DNA of 34,810 nt. It comes from CAIPAT01 sp041665605 (lineage in GTDB: Bacteria; Verrucomicrobiota; Lentisphaeria; Victivallales; Victivallaceae). How positions within the stretch are numbered: the stretch's first letter is position 1; each line of letters starts with the position of its first letter. Both the position numbers and the translations under genes were made by a program. The stretch spans positions 1 to 34,810 of the forward strand of contig JBAYIO010000059.1 of NCBI GenBank assembly GCA_041665605.1, in the 5' to 3' direction. Below the pieces are notes generated by a model that worked only from the letters and a program-made list of their open reading frames with translations, was not told the DNA's origin and did not search any database. Below, one piece after another: positions 22,932-31,308 of this stretch.

Positions 22932-25865
22932 ATGAATAAGGTTACAATCATAATACTGCTTATTCTGACAGCCGGCATTTTGTCCGCGGCAAATGCTGAA
23001 AAAGATATTTCAATTAAGATAATACCAGTAAAGGATTTTAGTGATAACCGGATTTTCGGCGAGGAGATCTTCCATATCTGTGACGGCATCCCCGGCATCA
23101 TCGGATTTTCAATAAAAGACATAAAGCAGCCGGTTTCGGCAATTGAACTGGTGATAGACGTGCCGGAAGGCTTTGAAATAATCGGGGCAACGCCGAATCG
23201 TCCGACCCGCATAGATAAAAACGTTGTGTACTACCTGCCTGAAAAAATGCAGATGGAAAAAATCACCAGAGAAGGGTCGTTAAAGCAAAACGTCAATTAT
23301 TCCAGATACATGATTGCCATGAGTGATAAAATTGTCAACCCGCCGGACTGGGAATGGGCTCACAACGCTTATGAGTACGTATACATTAAAAACACTTCCG
23401 GGCATCAGGTCAAGGCCGGAACCGCCTGCTGGAAGATTGTTATTGACAGAAAAACCGCGTCTGATGAAAAAAGCTTTACCTTGAAAACACTGCCCTACCC
23501 GGATTTTACAGCCAGACCGTTGAAGCGCTTCGGATTCAGGCAGTATGACCTGTTCAGCCAGATCGCGCCGTTCCAGGAAGTCAGGAATGCTTACTTGAAA
23601 TACTTTAAAATGGTACACGAGAGGCCGGCGACCAGTTGGCAGGTCATTCCGACTAACAATAGAAATGACTGGGGGCGCGCATATCCGGACAGCATTCTCG
23701 CGGAGATTAAAAAGGTGTTCGATATTTATGGAGTATTCTACCTTGAAAGCGTCGGGTTCAGCAATTATCTCAAGACGCTTGACAACGCAAACCGGGCTAA
23801 TTTGCGGCCCCTGATTCAGCGCAACGGGCAGGCGCATCACGCCGATGGCAAACCGTTCAGGGTGTGCTGCGGATTTCTGGCTGGAAACGCATCGGATGCG
23901 TTATACTGGGAAAAATTATTTCCCGGCTATCTGAAATATCTGATGAGCGGCATCCTTGAACCTGATGTAATTGATTTCGATTTTGAACCAAGACAGGAGA
24001 TATGGTGTTACTGCGAGCAATGCCGGGACAATTTTAAAACCTTTGCCGGACTTGAGCAGAAACCGTCTATTCAGGAGCTTGATAATAAATATAAGGATCA
24101 ATGGTTTAATTTCCAGGTGCAGCTTAACGGGCAATTGTTAAAAAAATGCGCGGAGTACACCAGGAAATACTATCCTAAATCCAAGTTCTATCTGTGCTCC
24201 GACCCGCTGCACGCCGGCGGACAACCTCTGGGCTGGTGCTCGCTCAACGCCAGAACCTCGGATCAATGGGTGGATGCCCATACCATGATGCCGTATTATT
24301 CCGGCAGGGCTTGTTTCGATGATATCGCTTTGAATAAAAAATCGCTGAAGAAGCCGGTGTATCCGATACTGGCCCCGACCTGTTATGATCCTATGTTCAT
24401 GGTCCGCTATACTCCGCGGAAAATGTTTCAAAACATCCTGGCGGTCGCCGCCAACGGCTGCACGGAACTGGCCTTGTACAACGGTGATGATTATGACGGC
24501 CTTTATCTGCGGAACATAACTCAGGCGCTGGAAATGATCGCCAAAACCGAAAATTATTATTTTGCGGCGCGGAATGATGAACTTGTCAAAGTCAAAGCCG
24601 CGCCATTTTTCGAAAAGACAGTAAATGACGAAAACACCCGGACCGTGGTTTCATTTCCAATGCAGGAGGATATCCGTTATACCGTATTCAAAGACGGCGG
24701 CCGCCTGCTGCTGAGTGTCTTTAATTATGGACAAAAGGATCTTTTCGTCGAGATCAAAGTTCCTGGCATTGCCGGAAATTACACGGTTGTTGATGTGCAG
24801 AGCGGAAAAATTTTCGGCGGCAGCGGACAGCAGAGACTTTCAGATGCGGAAATCCGGAACGGGTTTATCTGTCCGGTGGAAACCGATGGCGTCCGGCTGC
24901 TGGAATTTATCCCGTCAACGGACAACAACGTCTCCGGTGAAATGCTTTCTCAGGCGGCGTTTGCCAAAGAATTTGAGCGTCTCAAAGCCGGGTACAATCT
25001 GACGCTGCCGGAACCGCAAGTTTCCGGCGGCGCGGAGATCGGCTACGGCGACATTGACCAGGATAAACTGATTGACCTGAAACTGAAGCTGAAAGACCGT
25101 AAAGCATACATCAGCGCCGACAAAGGCGGCATCATCAACGGCTGGAAAGGCGCGGCGTGGCATTCAGATGCATTCAACTACGGCGCCCAGGCCGGCGGCT
25201 TTGCCGACCAGATATTTGTTTACAATAATCTCCAGTCGCCGCCGGTAAAAAAAGATTTCAATTTCAAATATGTCTCGGCGGCAATAACCGCCAACGGGAT
25301 AGAGGCTGTTTTACAGCATGTCATACCGCCGCCGGAAAATGCCTCCATGGAAAAAGATATTCTGGAAGGTCTGGCCCTGACGAAGAAAATTGAATTGACT
25401 GACAACGGTGATACCATAAATATTCAATGGACGTTTGAAAATGCGAATCCGCGGAAAGAGACCATGCCGCTGGCGTTCCGCATTAAGATGCGCCCGTGCA
25501 TCGGCGGAAAAACTGCTTACGAAACGAAAAAGCGGCTGCCGGAAATAACCAGCGTGACACTGAACAGCGCCGGAGAAAAAATAATTATTGAGAAGGGCGG
25601 TAAAGGGAGCTGTGTCTTTGTCAACAAAAATCATAAACTCAACTTCCTCGACGGAAAAGTTCCGTATGCAAACTGGGACGGAACGCCGGTGCTGGTAAGC
25701 GCGGGAACGGAGATAATGGCAATAATGCCGGATTCGCAACTCACGGCCGGATGCTATATTTACTGGGACAACTCCTACGGCTGCACCGTCGAGTTGCTGA
25801 CGGATGATTTTTCACTGATTTACGGACAAAAGAAAAGCTATTCATATCAATTGAAACTGAAATAA
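22932..25865 (+). CDS. Large secreted protein, probable TIM-barrel glycosidase of unknown family
   Basis: A 977-residue exported protein. Residues 1-22 form a Sec signal ending SAANA. The region about 25-180 looks like a beta-rich domain. About 190-560 reads like a TIM barrel, with IDFDFEPRQEIWCYCEQC at 347-364 as its clearest signature: an acidic strand end (D348, D350, E352, E356) followed by a CxCxxC cluster (C359, C361, C364), then LYNGDDYDGLYLRN near residue 520. About 580-680 is a small beta domain and 690-975 a beta-sandwich with a substrate-binding look. I do not recognise the family. The D-x-D-x-E strand end resembles catalytic strands of several glycosidase clans. AAAGGA lies 9 bases before the ATG. 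Probable control by the AraC protein upstream. Confidence 0.7.
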   Translation: MNKVTIIILLILTAGILSAANAEKDISIKIIPVKDFSDNRIFGEEIFHICDGIPGIIGFSIKDIKQPVSAIELVIDVPEGFEIIGATPNRPTRIDKNVVYYLPEKMQMEKITREGSLKQNVNYSRYMIAMSDKIVNPPDWEWAHNAYEYVYIKNTSGHQVKAGTACWKIVIDRKTASDEKSFTLKTLPYPDFTARPLKRFGFRQYDLFSQIAPFQEVRNAYLKYFKMVHERPATSWQVIPTNNRNDWGRAYPDSILAEIKKVFDIYGVFYLESVGFSNYLKTLDNANRANLRPLIQRNGQAHHADGKPFRVCCGFLAGNASDALYWEKLFPGYLKYLMSGILEPDVIDFDFEPRQEIWCYCEQCRDNFKTFAGLEQKPSIQELDNKYKDQWFNFQVQLNGQLLKKCAEYTRKYYPKSKFYLCSDPLHAGGQPLGWCSLNARTSDQWVDAHTMMPYYSGRACFDDIALNKKSLKKPVYPILAPTCYDPMFMVRYTPRKMFQNILAVAANGCTELALYNGDDYDGLYLRNITQALEMIAKTENYYFAARNDELVKVKAAPFFEKTVNDENTRTVVSFPMQEDIRYTVFKDGGRLLLSVFNYGQKDLFVEIKVPGIAGNYTVVDVQSGKIFGGSGQQRLSDAEIRNGFICPVETDGVRLLEFIPSTDNNVSGEMLSQAAFAKEFERLKAGYNLTLPEPQVSGGAEIGYGDIDQDKLIDLKLKLKDRKAYISADKGGIINGWKGAAWHSDAFNYGAQAGGFADQIFVYNNLQSPPVKKDFNFKYVSAAITANGIEAVLQHVIPPPENASMEKDILEGLALTKKIELTDNGDTINIQWTFENANPRKETMPLAFRIKMRPCIGGKTAYETKKRLPEITSVTLNSAGEKIIIEKGGKGSCVFVNKNHKLNFLDGKVPYANWDGTPVLVSAGTEIMAIMPDSQLTAGCYIYWDNSYGCTVELLTDDFSLIYGQKKSYSYQLKLK

Positions 25866-25888
25866 ACAAGGCGGTTTTTACAGAAATT

Positions 25889-26025
25889 ACATTCATTAAA
25901 CTTCTCGTGGTAATTCCATCATCACAATTTTTGCCCTAATGCTGCTGCCGGTGCTGAACAAAGCCGGAGAAAGCGCGAAGAAAGCCATCTGCGCCAACCG
26001 GCTGAAACAACAAAATCCGCCATAA
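25889..26025 (+). pseudogene. Decayed pseudopilin fragment
   Basis: TFIKLLVVI (25889-25915), then, after loss of one base at about 25916, IITIFALMLLPVLNKAGESA (from 25918) and KKAICANRLKQ up to a TAA at 26023. Put together this is the N-terminal methylation/transmembrane segment of the pseudopilin family (compare TLIELLVVIAIIAILASMLL and the NNLKQ tail of the intact gene at 29201). It is frameshifted and truncated, starts 24 bases after the secreted protein stop, and shows no usable start codon. Confidence 0.7.
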
Positions 26026-26097
26026 TTTCGAGGCTGCCGCCAAACTTAATTTGAGCGATGCGGTTGGTAAAAGAATGATTTTTTTGCAGTCTTTATA

Positions 26098-26126
26098 TTG
26101 AAAAAGAGAACTTAAAACTGTATATT
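26098..26126 (+). promoter_or_regulatory. Promoter of the GH-A glycosidase
   Basis: TTGAAA (26098-26103), a 17-base spacer and TATATT (26121-26126). The predicted start site near 26133 lies inside the LacI-type palindrome that follows directly. Confidence 0.6.
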
Positions 26127-26127
26127 T

Positions 26128-26142
26128 ATGAAAAGATTTCAT
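26128..26142. promoter_or_regulatory. LacI-type operator 1
   Basis: ATGAAAAGATTTCAT, a perfect 6-bp inverted repeat with a 3-base centre, one base after the -10 box of the glycosidase promoter and covering its predicted start site. It matches four other copies in this block. Confidence 0.75.
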
Positions 26143-26157
26143 AAAAGGTGTTATTTC

Positions 26158-28086
26158 ATGAAAAAATCTGTTTTACTGGATAAAGGCAGTTTTCATATTG
26201 GCTGCAACTATTGGGCATCTCACGCTGGAGTCAGGATGTGGGAAGACTGGCAACCGGAGATCATCGAAAAGGATCTTAAACAGTTATCTGAATCCGGAAT
26301 GCAGCTATTGCGCGTATTCCCGCTGTGGCCGGTATTTCAGCCGCTGACGGTTGCGCGTATCCCCTGGAAATCCGTCAGCGAGCAGGAACTCCGGTTCGGC
26401 GATAAGGCGCTGGACCATACTCCGGCCGGACAAGCCGGGGTTTCCGCTGAAGCAATGGAAAAATTTCGCATCTTCGCCGATATGGCGGAAAAGCATAACC
26501 TGAAACTGGTTGTCGCGCTGGTTACCGGCTGGATGAGCGGACGGCTGTTTGTGCCGCCCGCATTCGAGGGCTGTAACGTACTCTCAGACGCCACCGCGAT
26601 CAAATGGCAAAAACGCTTTGTCAGCTATTTCGTTGAAACATTTAAAAACCACAAGGCGATTGATTCATGGGGGCTGGGCAACGAGTGTAACTGTATGGGC
26701 GGCAGTATCATAAGCCGGGACCAGGCGTGGCTCTGGACCAATACTGTCGCATCCGCTATCCGTCAGGCCGACCCGGAACGGGCAATCCTGTCAGACATGC
26801 ACAGCATCCAATGCGAAAACGGCAGCTGGCTTATCACTGATCAGGCGGAGCTGACCGATATTCTTACGACCCATCCCTATCCGCAGTTCACTCCAAAATG
26901 CGGACAGGATCAGCTTAATACCATCCGCAACGGGCTTCATGCCACCGCGGAGTCAAGGTTGTACGGCGATGTCGGCAACCGCCCATGCATCCCGGAGGAA
27001 CTCGGAACCCTGGGGCCGGTGGTCTGCAGCGAGAAAGTAGCGGCCGCCTATCTCCGGACGACCATGTTCTCCAGTTGGGCTCACGACTGCCGCGGACTGC
27101 TCTGGTGGTGCGCCTATGACCAGGATCTGCTGGACTTTCCGCCTTACGAATGGGTCGGTCTTGAGCGCGAATTAGGCTTGATCAGGAACAACCGCAAAAC
27201 TAAACCGGCATGCGACGCAATGCAGGAATTCGGACAGATGCTGAAGGGAATGCCGTTTAAGCATCTGCCGGAATTCAGGAAAAATGCGGTATGCGTCCTG
27301 ACCCGCAACCAGGATCAGTGGAGCATCGCTTTCAGTTCGTTTATTCTTGCCAAACAGGCTGGATTCGATATCGAGTTCCAGTATGCGAATCAACCGTTGA
27401 AAGAATCTGACTTTTACATTGTGCCGTCAGTTGCCAGTAGTTTTTCGCTTTACCGTTCGGAATGGCTGGCGCTGCTGGACAGAGCTCAGGCTGGCGCAAC
27501 GGTGCTCATGACCTACGACAGCGCATTTATTCAGCCGTTTGAAAATGTCTTCGGCATCGAAGTGGAATCCCGCGAAAAGGCGTTGCATCCGGAAAGCTTC
27601 AAACTTGATGAAAAAACGCTGACCTGCGCCCATGCTGAGGTTGTACTCAGACTGAAATGCACTACAGCGGAAACGCTGCTGACCGACTTGAAAGACAATC
27701 CGTTACTGACGTGCAACAAATACGGCAAAGGCAAAATGCTGTTCCTGAATGCGCCGCTGGAGAAATATTTGAGCGACACTCCGGGCGTTTTCAACCGGGC
27801 AGACGTTAAGCCATATTGGAAGCTTTACGCCATGGCTGCCGAGACCGCCGGGGTGAGCAGGATTATTGCTTCCGGCAATCCTCAGGTCGGTGTTACGGAG
27901 CATTTCATATCCCCAAGCGAGGCAATCGCGGTGCTGATTAATTACAATCCGGCTCCGGCGGAGATTGAACCCGTTATCAGCCGCGGCTGGAAACTGGCGG
28001 AAGTAATTTCGGGGAAGTGCTCCGGCAAAACATTGAATATCGGCGGCAATGACGCGGCAGTAATCAAACTGATTAAGAACGCTTAG
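26158..28086 (+). CDS. Clan GH-A glycoside hydrolase with GH42-like domain order
   Basis: A 642-residue cytoplasmic glycosidase. Residues about 10-375 form a TIM barrel of the GH5/GH42 clan: GMQLLRVFPLWPVFQ, AIDSWGLGNECNC with the acid/base Glu176, and NRPCIPEELGTLG with the nucleophile at Glu280 or Glu281. LLWWCAYDQ follows. About 385-570 looks like a Rossmann-type trimerisation domain (VCVLTRNQDQW, DFYIVPS, GKGKMLFLNAPLEKYL), and a small C-terminal beta domain follows, the order seen in GH42 and GH164. A beta-galactosidase or beta-mannosidase activity is possible, not proven. The ATG at 26158 follows AAAAGGTG by 8 bases. An upstream in-frame ATG at 26128 is part of the operator. It overlaps the convergent lacI 3' end by 14 bases. 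Confidence 0.8.
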   Translation: MKKSVLLDKGSFHIGCNYWASHAGVRMWEDWQPEIIEKDLKQLSESGMQLLRVFPLWPVFQPLTVARIPWKSVSEQELRFGDKALDHTPAGQAGVSAEAMEKFRIFADMAEKHNLKLVVALVTGWMSGRLFVPPAFEGCNVLSDATAIKWQKRFVSYFVETFKNHKAIDSWGLGNECNCMGGSIISRDQAWLWTNTVASAIRQADPERAILSDMHSIQCENGSWLITDQAELTDILTTHPYPQFTPKCGQDQLNTIRNGLHATAESRLYGDVGNRPCIPEELGTLGPVVCSEKVAAAYLRTTMFSSWAHDCRGLLWWCAYDQDLLDFPPYEWVGLERELGLIRNNRKTKPACDAMQEFGQMLKGMPFKHLPEFRKNAVCVLTRNQDQWSIAFSSFILAKQAGFDIEFQYANQPLKESDFYIVPSVASSFSLYRSEWLALLDRAQAGATVLMTYDSAFIQPFENVFGIEVESREKALHPESFKLDEKTLTCAHAEVVLRLKCTTAETLLTDLKDNPLLTCNKYGKGKMLFLNAPLEKYLSDTPGVFNRADVKPYWKLYAMAAETAGVSRIIASGNPQVGVTEHFISPSEAIAVLINYNPAPAEIEPVISRGWKLAEVISGKCSGKTLNIGGNDAAVIKLIKNA

Positions 28087-29044
28087 TCAGATCAAGAACG
28101 GATTCCCGCTCAATCAGCCGGTTTTCCAGACGCAGATGGAGCGGCTTGAGCGGCTTGCCGGCGATGACTTCGTCCAGACGATTGACCAAAGTTTCCGCAA
28201 GCTTCAAGAAATTCTGGTCTATCGTCGTCTGCGGCGGGGTCATATATTGCGACAGATTGGCGGTTTCAAATGAAACCGTGGAAATGTCGACGGGGATGGA
28301 TTTGTTCATCAGGTACATCATATAGCAGAACTGCGGGATAATCCCCTCGCAGCCGACAATTACCGCGGTACAGCCGGTTTTTACAATCCTGGCGGAAGCT
28401 TCGAGCAGCGTTTCTTCGTCTTTTTTAACAAATTTATGCTCGAATTCCAAGCTGTTGGCGGCAAGGCCGTCACGGTAACCGTCCATTCGCTCGATCATGC
28501 CCCATGCCAGCGGGCCCGGACTTTCTCCGATATAGGCGATTTGCCGGTGTTCCTTAGCGCAGAGGTAATCAACCGCCATTCTCAGTCCCTGGCGGTGGTC
28601 GGTGGAAACCGAAGGAATTTCCTCGACTTCATGGTTGACTGTAACCATCGGGATGTCCAGCCCTTTAAGCGCACTGGTGGCGGCCGGGGAAATTGCAATC
28701 AGGCCCTTTAGCGAAGTATTGTGCAGCAATGGAACAGAAGTATGCGGAATGATTTCAAATGCGTAGTTGCGCTTGAAGAAGAATTGAGAAAGCGCGGTTA
28801 TGATCAGAACTTCAAACTGGCCGAGGTTAATGCCATCTGTTCCATTTACGACAATCCCGATATTATTCCGGGTAGCGCCGAATTTGGGTGAATATTTCAT
28901 CCGGCGCGCCACTTCCAGTACCCGGTTCCGGATTTCTTCCTTAACGTAAGGATGCCGGTTGAAGACACGCGAGACGGTTGCCGGCGAAACTGCCGCCGAT
29001 GCCGCAATGTCTGAAATTTTCATTTTTTGATCCATAACCGCCAT
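28073..29044 (-). CDS. LacI family transcriptional regulator
   Basis: A repressor of 323 residues from the ATG at 29044. The N-terminal HTH reads KISDIAASAAVSPATVSRVF with hinge sequence NRHPYVKEEIRNRVLEVARR, followed by the hinge-helix segment MKYSPKFGA. The periplasmic-binding-protein-like sensor follows: NIGIVVNGTD, LKGLIAISP, IPMVTVNHEVEEIPSVSTDHRQG, HRQIAYIGES and PPQTTIDQNFLKLAETLVNRL. The ATG at 29062 lies inside operator 2, leaving almost no leader, so the ATG at 29044 (AGGA six bases upstream) or 29035 is preferred. It should bind ATGAAA-N3-TTTCAT and so control itself, the glycosidase, the pseudopilin and the large secreted protein. Effector unknown, probably a sugar. Confidence 0.88.
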   Translation of the reverse strand: MAVMDQKMKISDIAASAAVSPATVSRVFNRHPYVKEEIRNRVLEVARRMKYSPKFGATRNNIGIVVNGTDGINLGQFEVLIITALSQFFFKRNYAFEIIPHTSVPLLHNTSLKGLIAISPAATSALKGLDIPMVTVNHEVEEIPSVSTDHRQGLRMAVDYLCAKEHRQIAYIGESPGPLAWGMIERMDGYRDGLAANSLEFEHKFVKKDEETLLEASARIVKTGCTAVIVGCEGIIPQFCYMMYLMNKSIPVDISTVSFETANLSQYMTPPQTTIDQNFLKLAETLVNRLDEVIAGKPLKPLHLRLENRLIERESVLDLTKRS

Positions 29045-29060
29045 AACCTTTCCTGTAAAC

Positions 29061-29075
29061 ATGAAACCCTTTCAT
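29061..29075. promoter_or_regulatory. LacI-type operator 2 (lacI autoregulation)
   Basis: ATGAAACCCTTTCAT. On the minus strand it directly follows the lacI -10 box TATAAT (29082-29077). That box has a TTGCTT -35 (29105-29100) 17 bases upstream, so the operator covers the lacI start site. Confidence 0.75.
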
Positions 29076-29076
29076 T

Positions 29077-29105
29077 ATTATAGCTTATATTCATGAAAAA
29101 AGCAA
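29077..29105 (-). promoter_or_regulatory. Promoter of lacI
   Basis: TTGCTT (29105-29100), a 17-base spacer and TATAAT (29082-29077) on the minus strand. The start site would fall in operator 2. Confidence 0.6.
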
Positions 29106-29131
29106 GTTTCAGAGAAATGTTTGAATATTGC

Positions 29132-29160
29132 TTGACTAATGAAATGATTTCATGTAGAAT
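29132..29160 (+). promoter_or_regulatory. Promoter of the pseudopilin gene with operator 3 in its spacer
   Basis: TTGACT (29132-29137), a 17-base spacer and TAGAAT (29155-29160). The spacer contains the whole 15-base palindrome ATGAAATGATTTCAT at 29139-29153, so LacI binding would block polymerase directly. Confidence 0.8.
29139..29153. promoter_or_regulatory. LacI-type operator 3
   Basis: ATGAAATGATTTCAT, identical to operator 5 at 31316-31330. It fits exactly between -35 and -10 of the pseudopilin promoter, centred 78 bases from operator 2, a distance that could allow looping by a tetramer or cooperative repression of both directions. Confidence 0.8.
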
Positions 29161-29200
29161 ATATGTCAAGAACTTTGAAACTAATGGAGGCCTCTATTAT

Positions 29201-29899
29201 ATGAAAATCGGAAATCGAAAAATTTTCACACTCATTGAACTCCTGGTCGTGATCGCCATCATCGCGATTTTGGCCTCAATGTTACTTCCCGCCCTCAATA
29301 AAGCGCGGGAAAAAGCTAAATCAACTAAGTGTATCAACAATCTGAAACAAATGGGAACTGCGTGTTTAATGTACCTTGACGACTACCAGGGGTATTTTCT
29401 CCCGGGTTCATGCGGCCCCACCTATGCGAACGGCTGGTATGATGCCACTTACAGTCCGTTAATCAAAGGGAAATATGTGCCCAAGTGGGTTAACGGAAAA
29501 GTACAGGGCGGCGGCAGCCTTATTGATTGTCCGTCAAACAATTCCACATTAGGGACTTATAATATATATACCAATTATGCATACAATAACCACATGCCTG
29601 GATATTATTCTGCCGGAACTTTCACTGACGGAGCAAAAATTATATCCAGAGTGGTCAGGCCGTCAATACGGGTGATGTTTGTAGACTCTGATGATGCTTA
29701 TCTCATAGACCATAGCAACTTTGCTCCAAGGCTCGGGGCATGGCATTCCGGTTACACATCTAATTTTTTATTTGTTGACGGCCGTGCGGTAAATCTTAAT
29801 AATCCCAGAAAGTCGTTAATCCCTCCGGCGAATCCGGTTGAGTCCAGAGGATATTTTGACTGGTATAATCGTGCCGGAGCCGATAATTATTTGAAATAA
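29201..29899 (+). CDS. Type II secretion/type IV pilus-like pseudopilin with H-x10-DG tail
   Basis: A 232-residue protein with a prepilin start: a short basic leader (MKIGNRKI), then FTLIELLVVIAIIAILASML as the transmembrane methylation helix with Glu at the usual fifth position after cleavage, then NKAREKAKSTKCINNLKQMG. The C-terminal WHSGYTSNFLFVDGRAVNL is the motif of the prepilin-associated H-X9-DG family, here with ten residues between His and Asp-Gly. Such proteins are greatly expanded in Lentisphaerota and Planctomycetota. Role unknown, perhaps a surface fibre or substrate-holding factor. The ATG at 29201 follows GGAGG by 10 bases. A longer frame from 29093 would cover the promoter, so it is rejected. 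Expression should be under LacI via operator 3. Confidence 0.85.
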   Translation: MKIGNRKIFTLIELLVVIAIIAILASMLLPALNKAREKAKSTKCINNLKQMGTACLMYLDDYQGYFLPGSCGPTYANGWYDATYSPLIKGKYVPKWVNGKVQGGGSLIDCPSNNSTLGTYNIYTNYAYNNHMPGYYSAGTFTDGAKIISRVVRPSIRVMFVDSDDAYLIDHSNFAPRLGAWHSGYTSNFLFVDGRAVNLNNPRKSLIPPANPVESRGYFDWYNRAGADNYLK

Positions 29900-29911
29900 G
29901 AATCTTTTCTC

Positions 29912-29937
29912 CCGGCAGGACGTTATGGTCCTGCCGG
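29912..29937. terminator. Strong hairpin after the pseudopilin gene
   Basis: CCGGCAGGAC/GTCCTGCCGG, a perfect 10-bp GC-rich stem (29912-29921, 29928-29937) with loop GTTATG, 13 bases after the stop. There is no T-run on the plus strand after it. The U-rich stretch lies before it, so it may end transcription or stabilise the 3' end. Confidence 0.6.
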
Positions 29938-30031
29938 CACATGTGGTTGAATGTTATCTCAAGTTCAACTAACCAGCGCACAAATTTATACTCTGAATTT
30001 ATATTCAGACTTCCTGAAAGTAACAGTCTAT

Positions 30032-30865
30032 ATGAAAATCTATATTAATACCGATATTGAAGGCGTGGCAGGCTGGGTTTTTTATGCATCCAGCAACAGT
30101 TCGATCTGGAATTTCAAACATCTGGAACGCATGAACCGCCTCCTGACCAATGAAGTCAATGCGGCAGTCCGTGCCTGTCTGGAAATGGGCGCCGCCGACA
30201 TTTATATCAATGACAATCACGGTTCGGCATATAATATTCTCTACGATGAACTCGAACGCGGCTGCAAAGTTATCCACGGACGCGCAGGATATTTCCCGTC
30301 ATGGCTGCCGCTGCTGGATGAAAGTTTTGATGCCGTGATCGGTATTGGTATGCATGCAATGGCCGGAACTCCGGCGGCCGTTTGTCCGCATTCCTGCTGG
30401 CATTTGACCACCGGAACTGGCGATGAGTTAAAACTTAGCGAATGCACCATGTTCGCCGCGCTGTCCGGGGAAAAAGATATTCCGCTGGTCGCGATTTCCG
30501 GCGACGACAAGATTGCCGCAGAAGTGTCCGCCAAAATTCCAGGATGCGAAACAGCCATCGTTAAACAAGGCCTCGCGGCGCAGAATGCCTGTTCGCTGGA
30601 TCCGGAAACTGCGCTGGAGCTGATTGCTGAAAAAGTCAGGGCCGGGCTGGCCGGCCGCAGCAGGATTAAGCCGTTTAAACTTGCCGGTCCGTTCAAACTC
30701 AATATTTCCGACCGCGATCCGGCGGTTAAAGCACTGCCGGAAGATATGACTGGCAATAATCTGTGGGAATTAATGCATGACGCCTGCCGGGTTTTCGGTA
30801 ATAAATGGGGCGATCAGAGTATTGACGACCGATCATGGCGTTACCCGGATAATATTTTCAAATAA
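30032..30865 (+). CDS. M55 family D-aminopeptidase (DppA-like)
   Basis: A 277-residue zinc aminopeptidase of family M55, which removes D-amino acids from peptides, classically from cell-wall peptides during starvation. The metal ligands line up with DppA: TDIEGVAG gives Asp8 and Glu10, NDNHGS gives His63, IGMHAMAG gives His108, and the Glu in LKLSECTM (E137) fits the last ligand. The start is set at ATG 30032 so that Asp8/Glu10 take their usual place. The frame runs 27 codons further upstream to 29951, but that part does not look like the family. No good ribosome site was found. It lies beyond the hairpin and so may have its own promoter. Peptidoglycan recycling would fit with the MurU-AmgK fusion elsewhere in the window. 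Confidence 0.85.
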   Translation: MKIYINTDIEGVAGWVFYASSNSSIWNFKHLERMNRLLTNEVNAAVRACLEMGAADIYINDNHGSAYNILYDELERGCKVIHGRAGYFPSWLPLLDESFDAVIGIGMHAMAGTPAAVCPHSCWHLTTGTGDELKLSECTMFAALSGEKDIPLVAISGDDKIAAEVSAKIPGCETAIVKQGLAAQNACSLDPETALELIAEKVRAGLAGRSRIKPFKLAGPFKLNISDRDPAVKALPEDMTGNNLWELMHDACRVFGNKWGDQSIDDRSWRYPDNIFK

Positions 30866-31118
30866 CCTGATTGTGCAGGGAATTGCATTTTGGGTTATTA
30901 TGATTACGGATTAATCTTCGGAGTGCGACACTCCTGGCCGCTGGGATTCAGGATGAAATTCAAGCCAGCGGTACAAAGACCAAAACGGGACATAAGTACC
31001 GCAGTCCAATCCGCCTGCGGCGGAAAAAAGTCATGCCGGAGCTCCACAGGGCAAATCCCGGCGAGGCCGGTTAAGTTCAAACGATATATAAAACTCAGAT
31101 GCTATGCTCATTCATGAT

Positions 31119-31208
31119 TTACCATAAAACGGCCCGGTTAAAAAAACTGGAAGCCGCAGATGTAAGCACTTCCGGCGATGACGCAATATCTGAAATTATC
31201 TTTTTATC
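31119..31208 (-). pseudogene. Decayed lacI start (second copy)
   Basis: On the minus strand the frame reads KIISDIASSPEVLTSAASSF then FNRAVLW and a TAA at 31121-31119. It aligns without gaps to the HTH of the intact LacI (KISDIAASAAVSPATVSRVF, NR), 11 of 23 positions identical by eye. The DNA also aligns gaplessly from CCGGTT (31134) to CTGAAATT (31190). The Met is replaced by Lys, there is no ribosome site, and the frame ends after the HTH. The spacing to its operator (37 bases) matches the 38 bases of the intact gene. It is a dead paralogue or the remains of a duplicated control cassette. Confidence 0.75.
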
Positions 31209-31238
31209 GCTTATTTCTATCAATCCTTTCGTATTTAC

Positions 31239-31253
31239 ATGAAAAGGTTTCAT
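31239..31253. promoter_or_regulatory. LacI-type operator 4 (before the decayed lacI)
   Basis: ATGAAAAGGTTTCAT, in the position where operator 2 lies for the intact lacI. The promoter next to it has decayed: only GTTAAAG is seen where TATAAT stood. The operator itself is intact. Confidence 0.75.
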
Positions 31254-31308
31254 TGCTTTAACTAATTTTTACGAAAAATATATGTTTAAATAAAAAGTTG
31301 AACATCTA

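Noticed and set aside
26128..26157. ATG at 26128 as start of the GH-A glycosidase
   Set aside because: It is the left arm of the LacI operator and lies at or before the predicted transcription start; the ATG at 26158 has a good ribosome site.
29093..29200. A 36-residue extension of the pseudopilin
   Set aside because: It spans the promoter and operator; the prepilin leader must be short and basic, as from 29201.
30890..31117. A 75-codon plus-strand open frame
   Set aside because: Basic, low-complexity composition, no ribosome site and no recognisable family.
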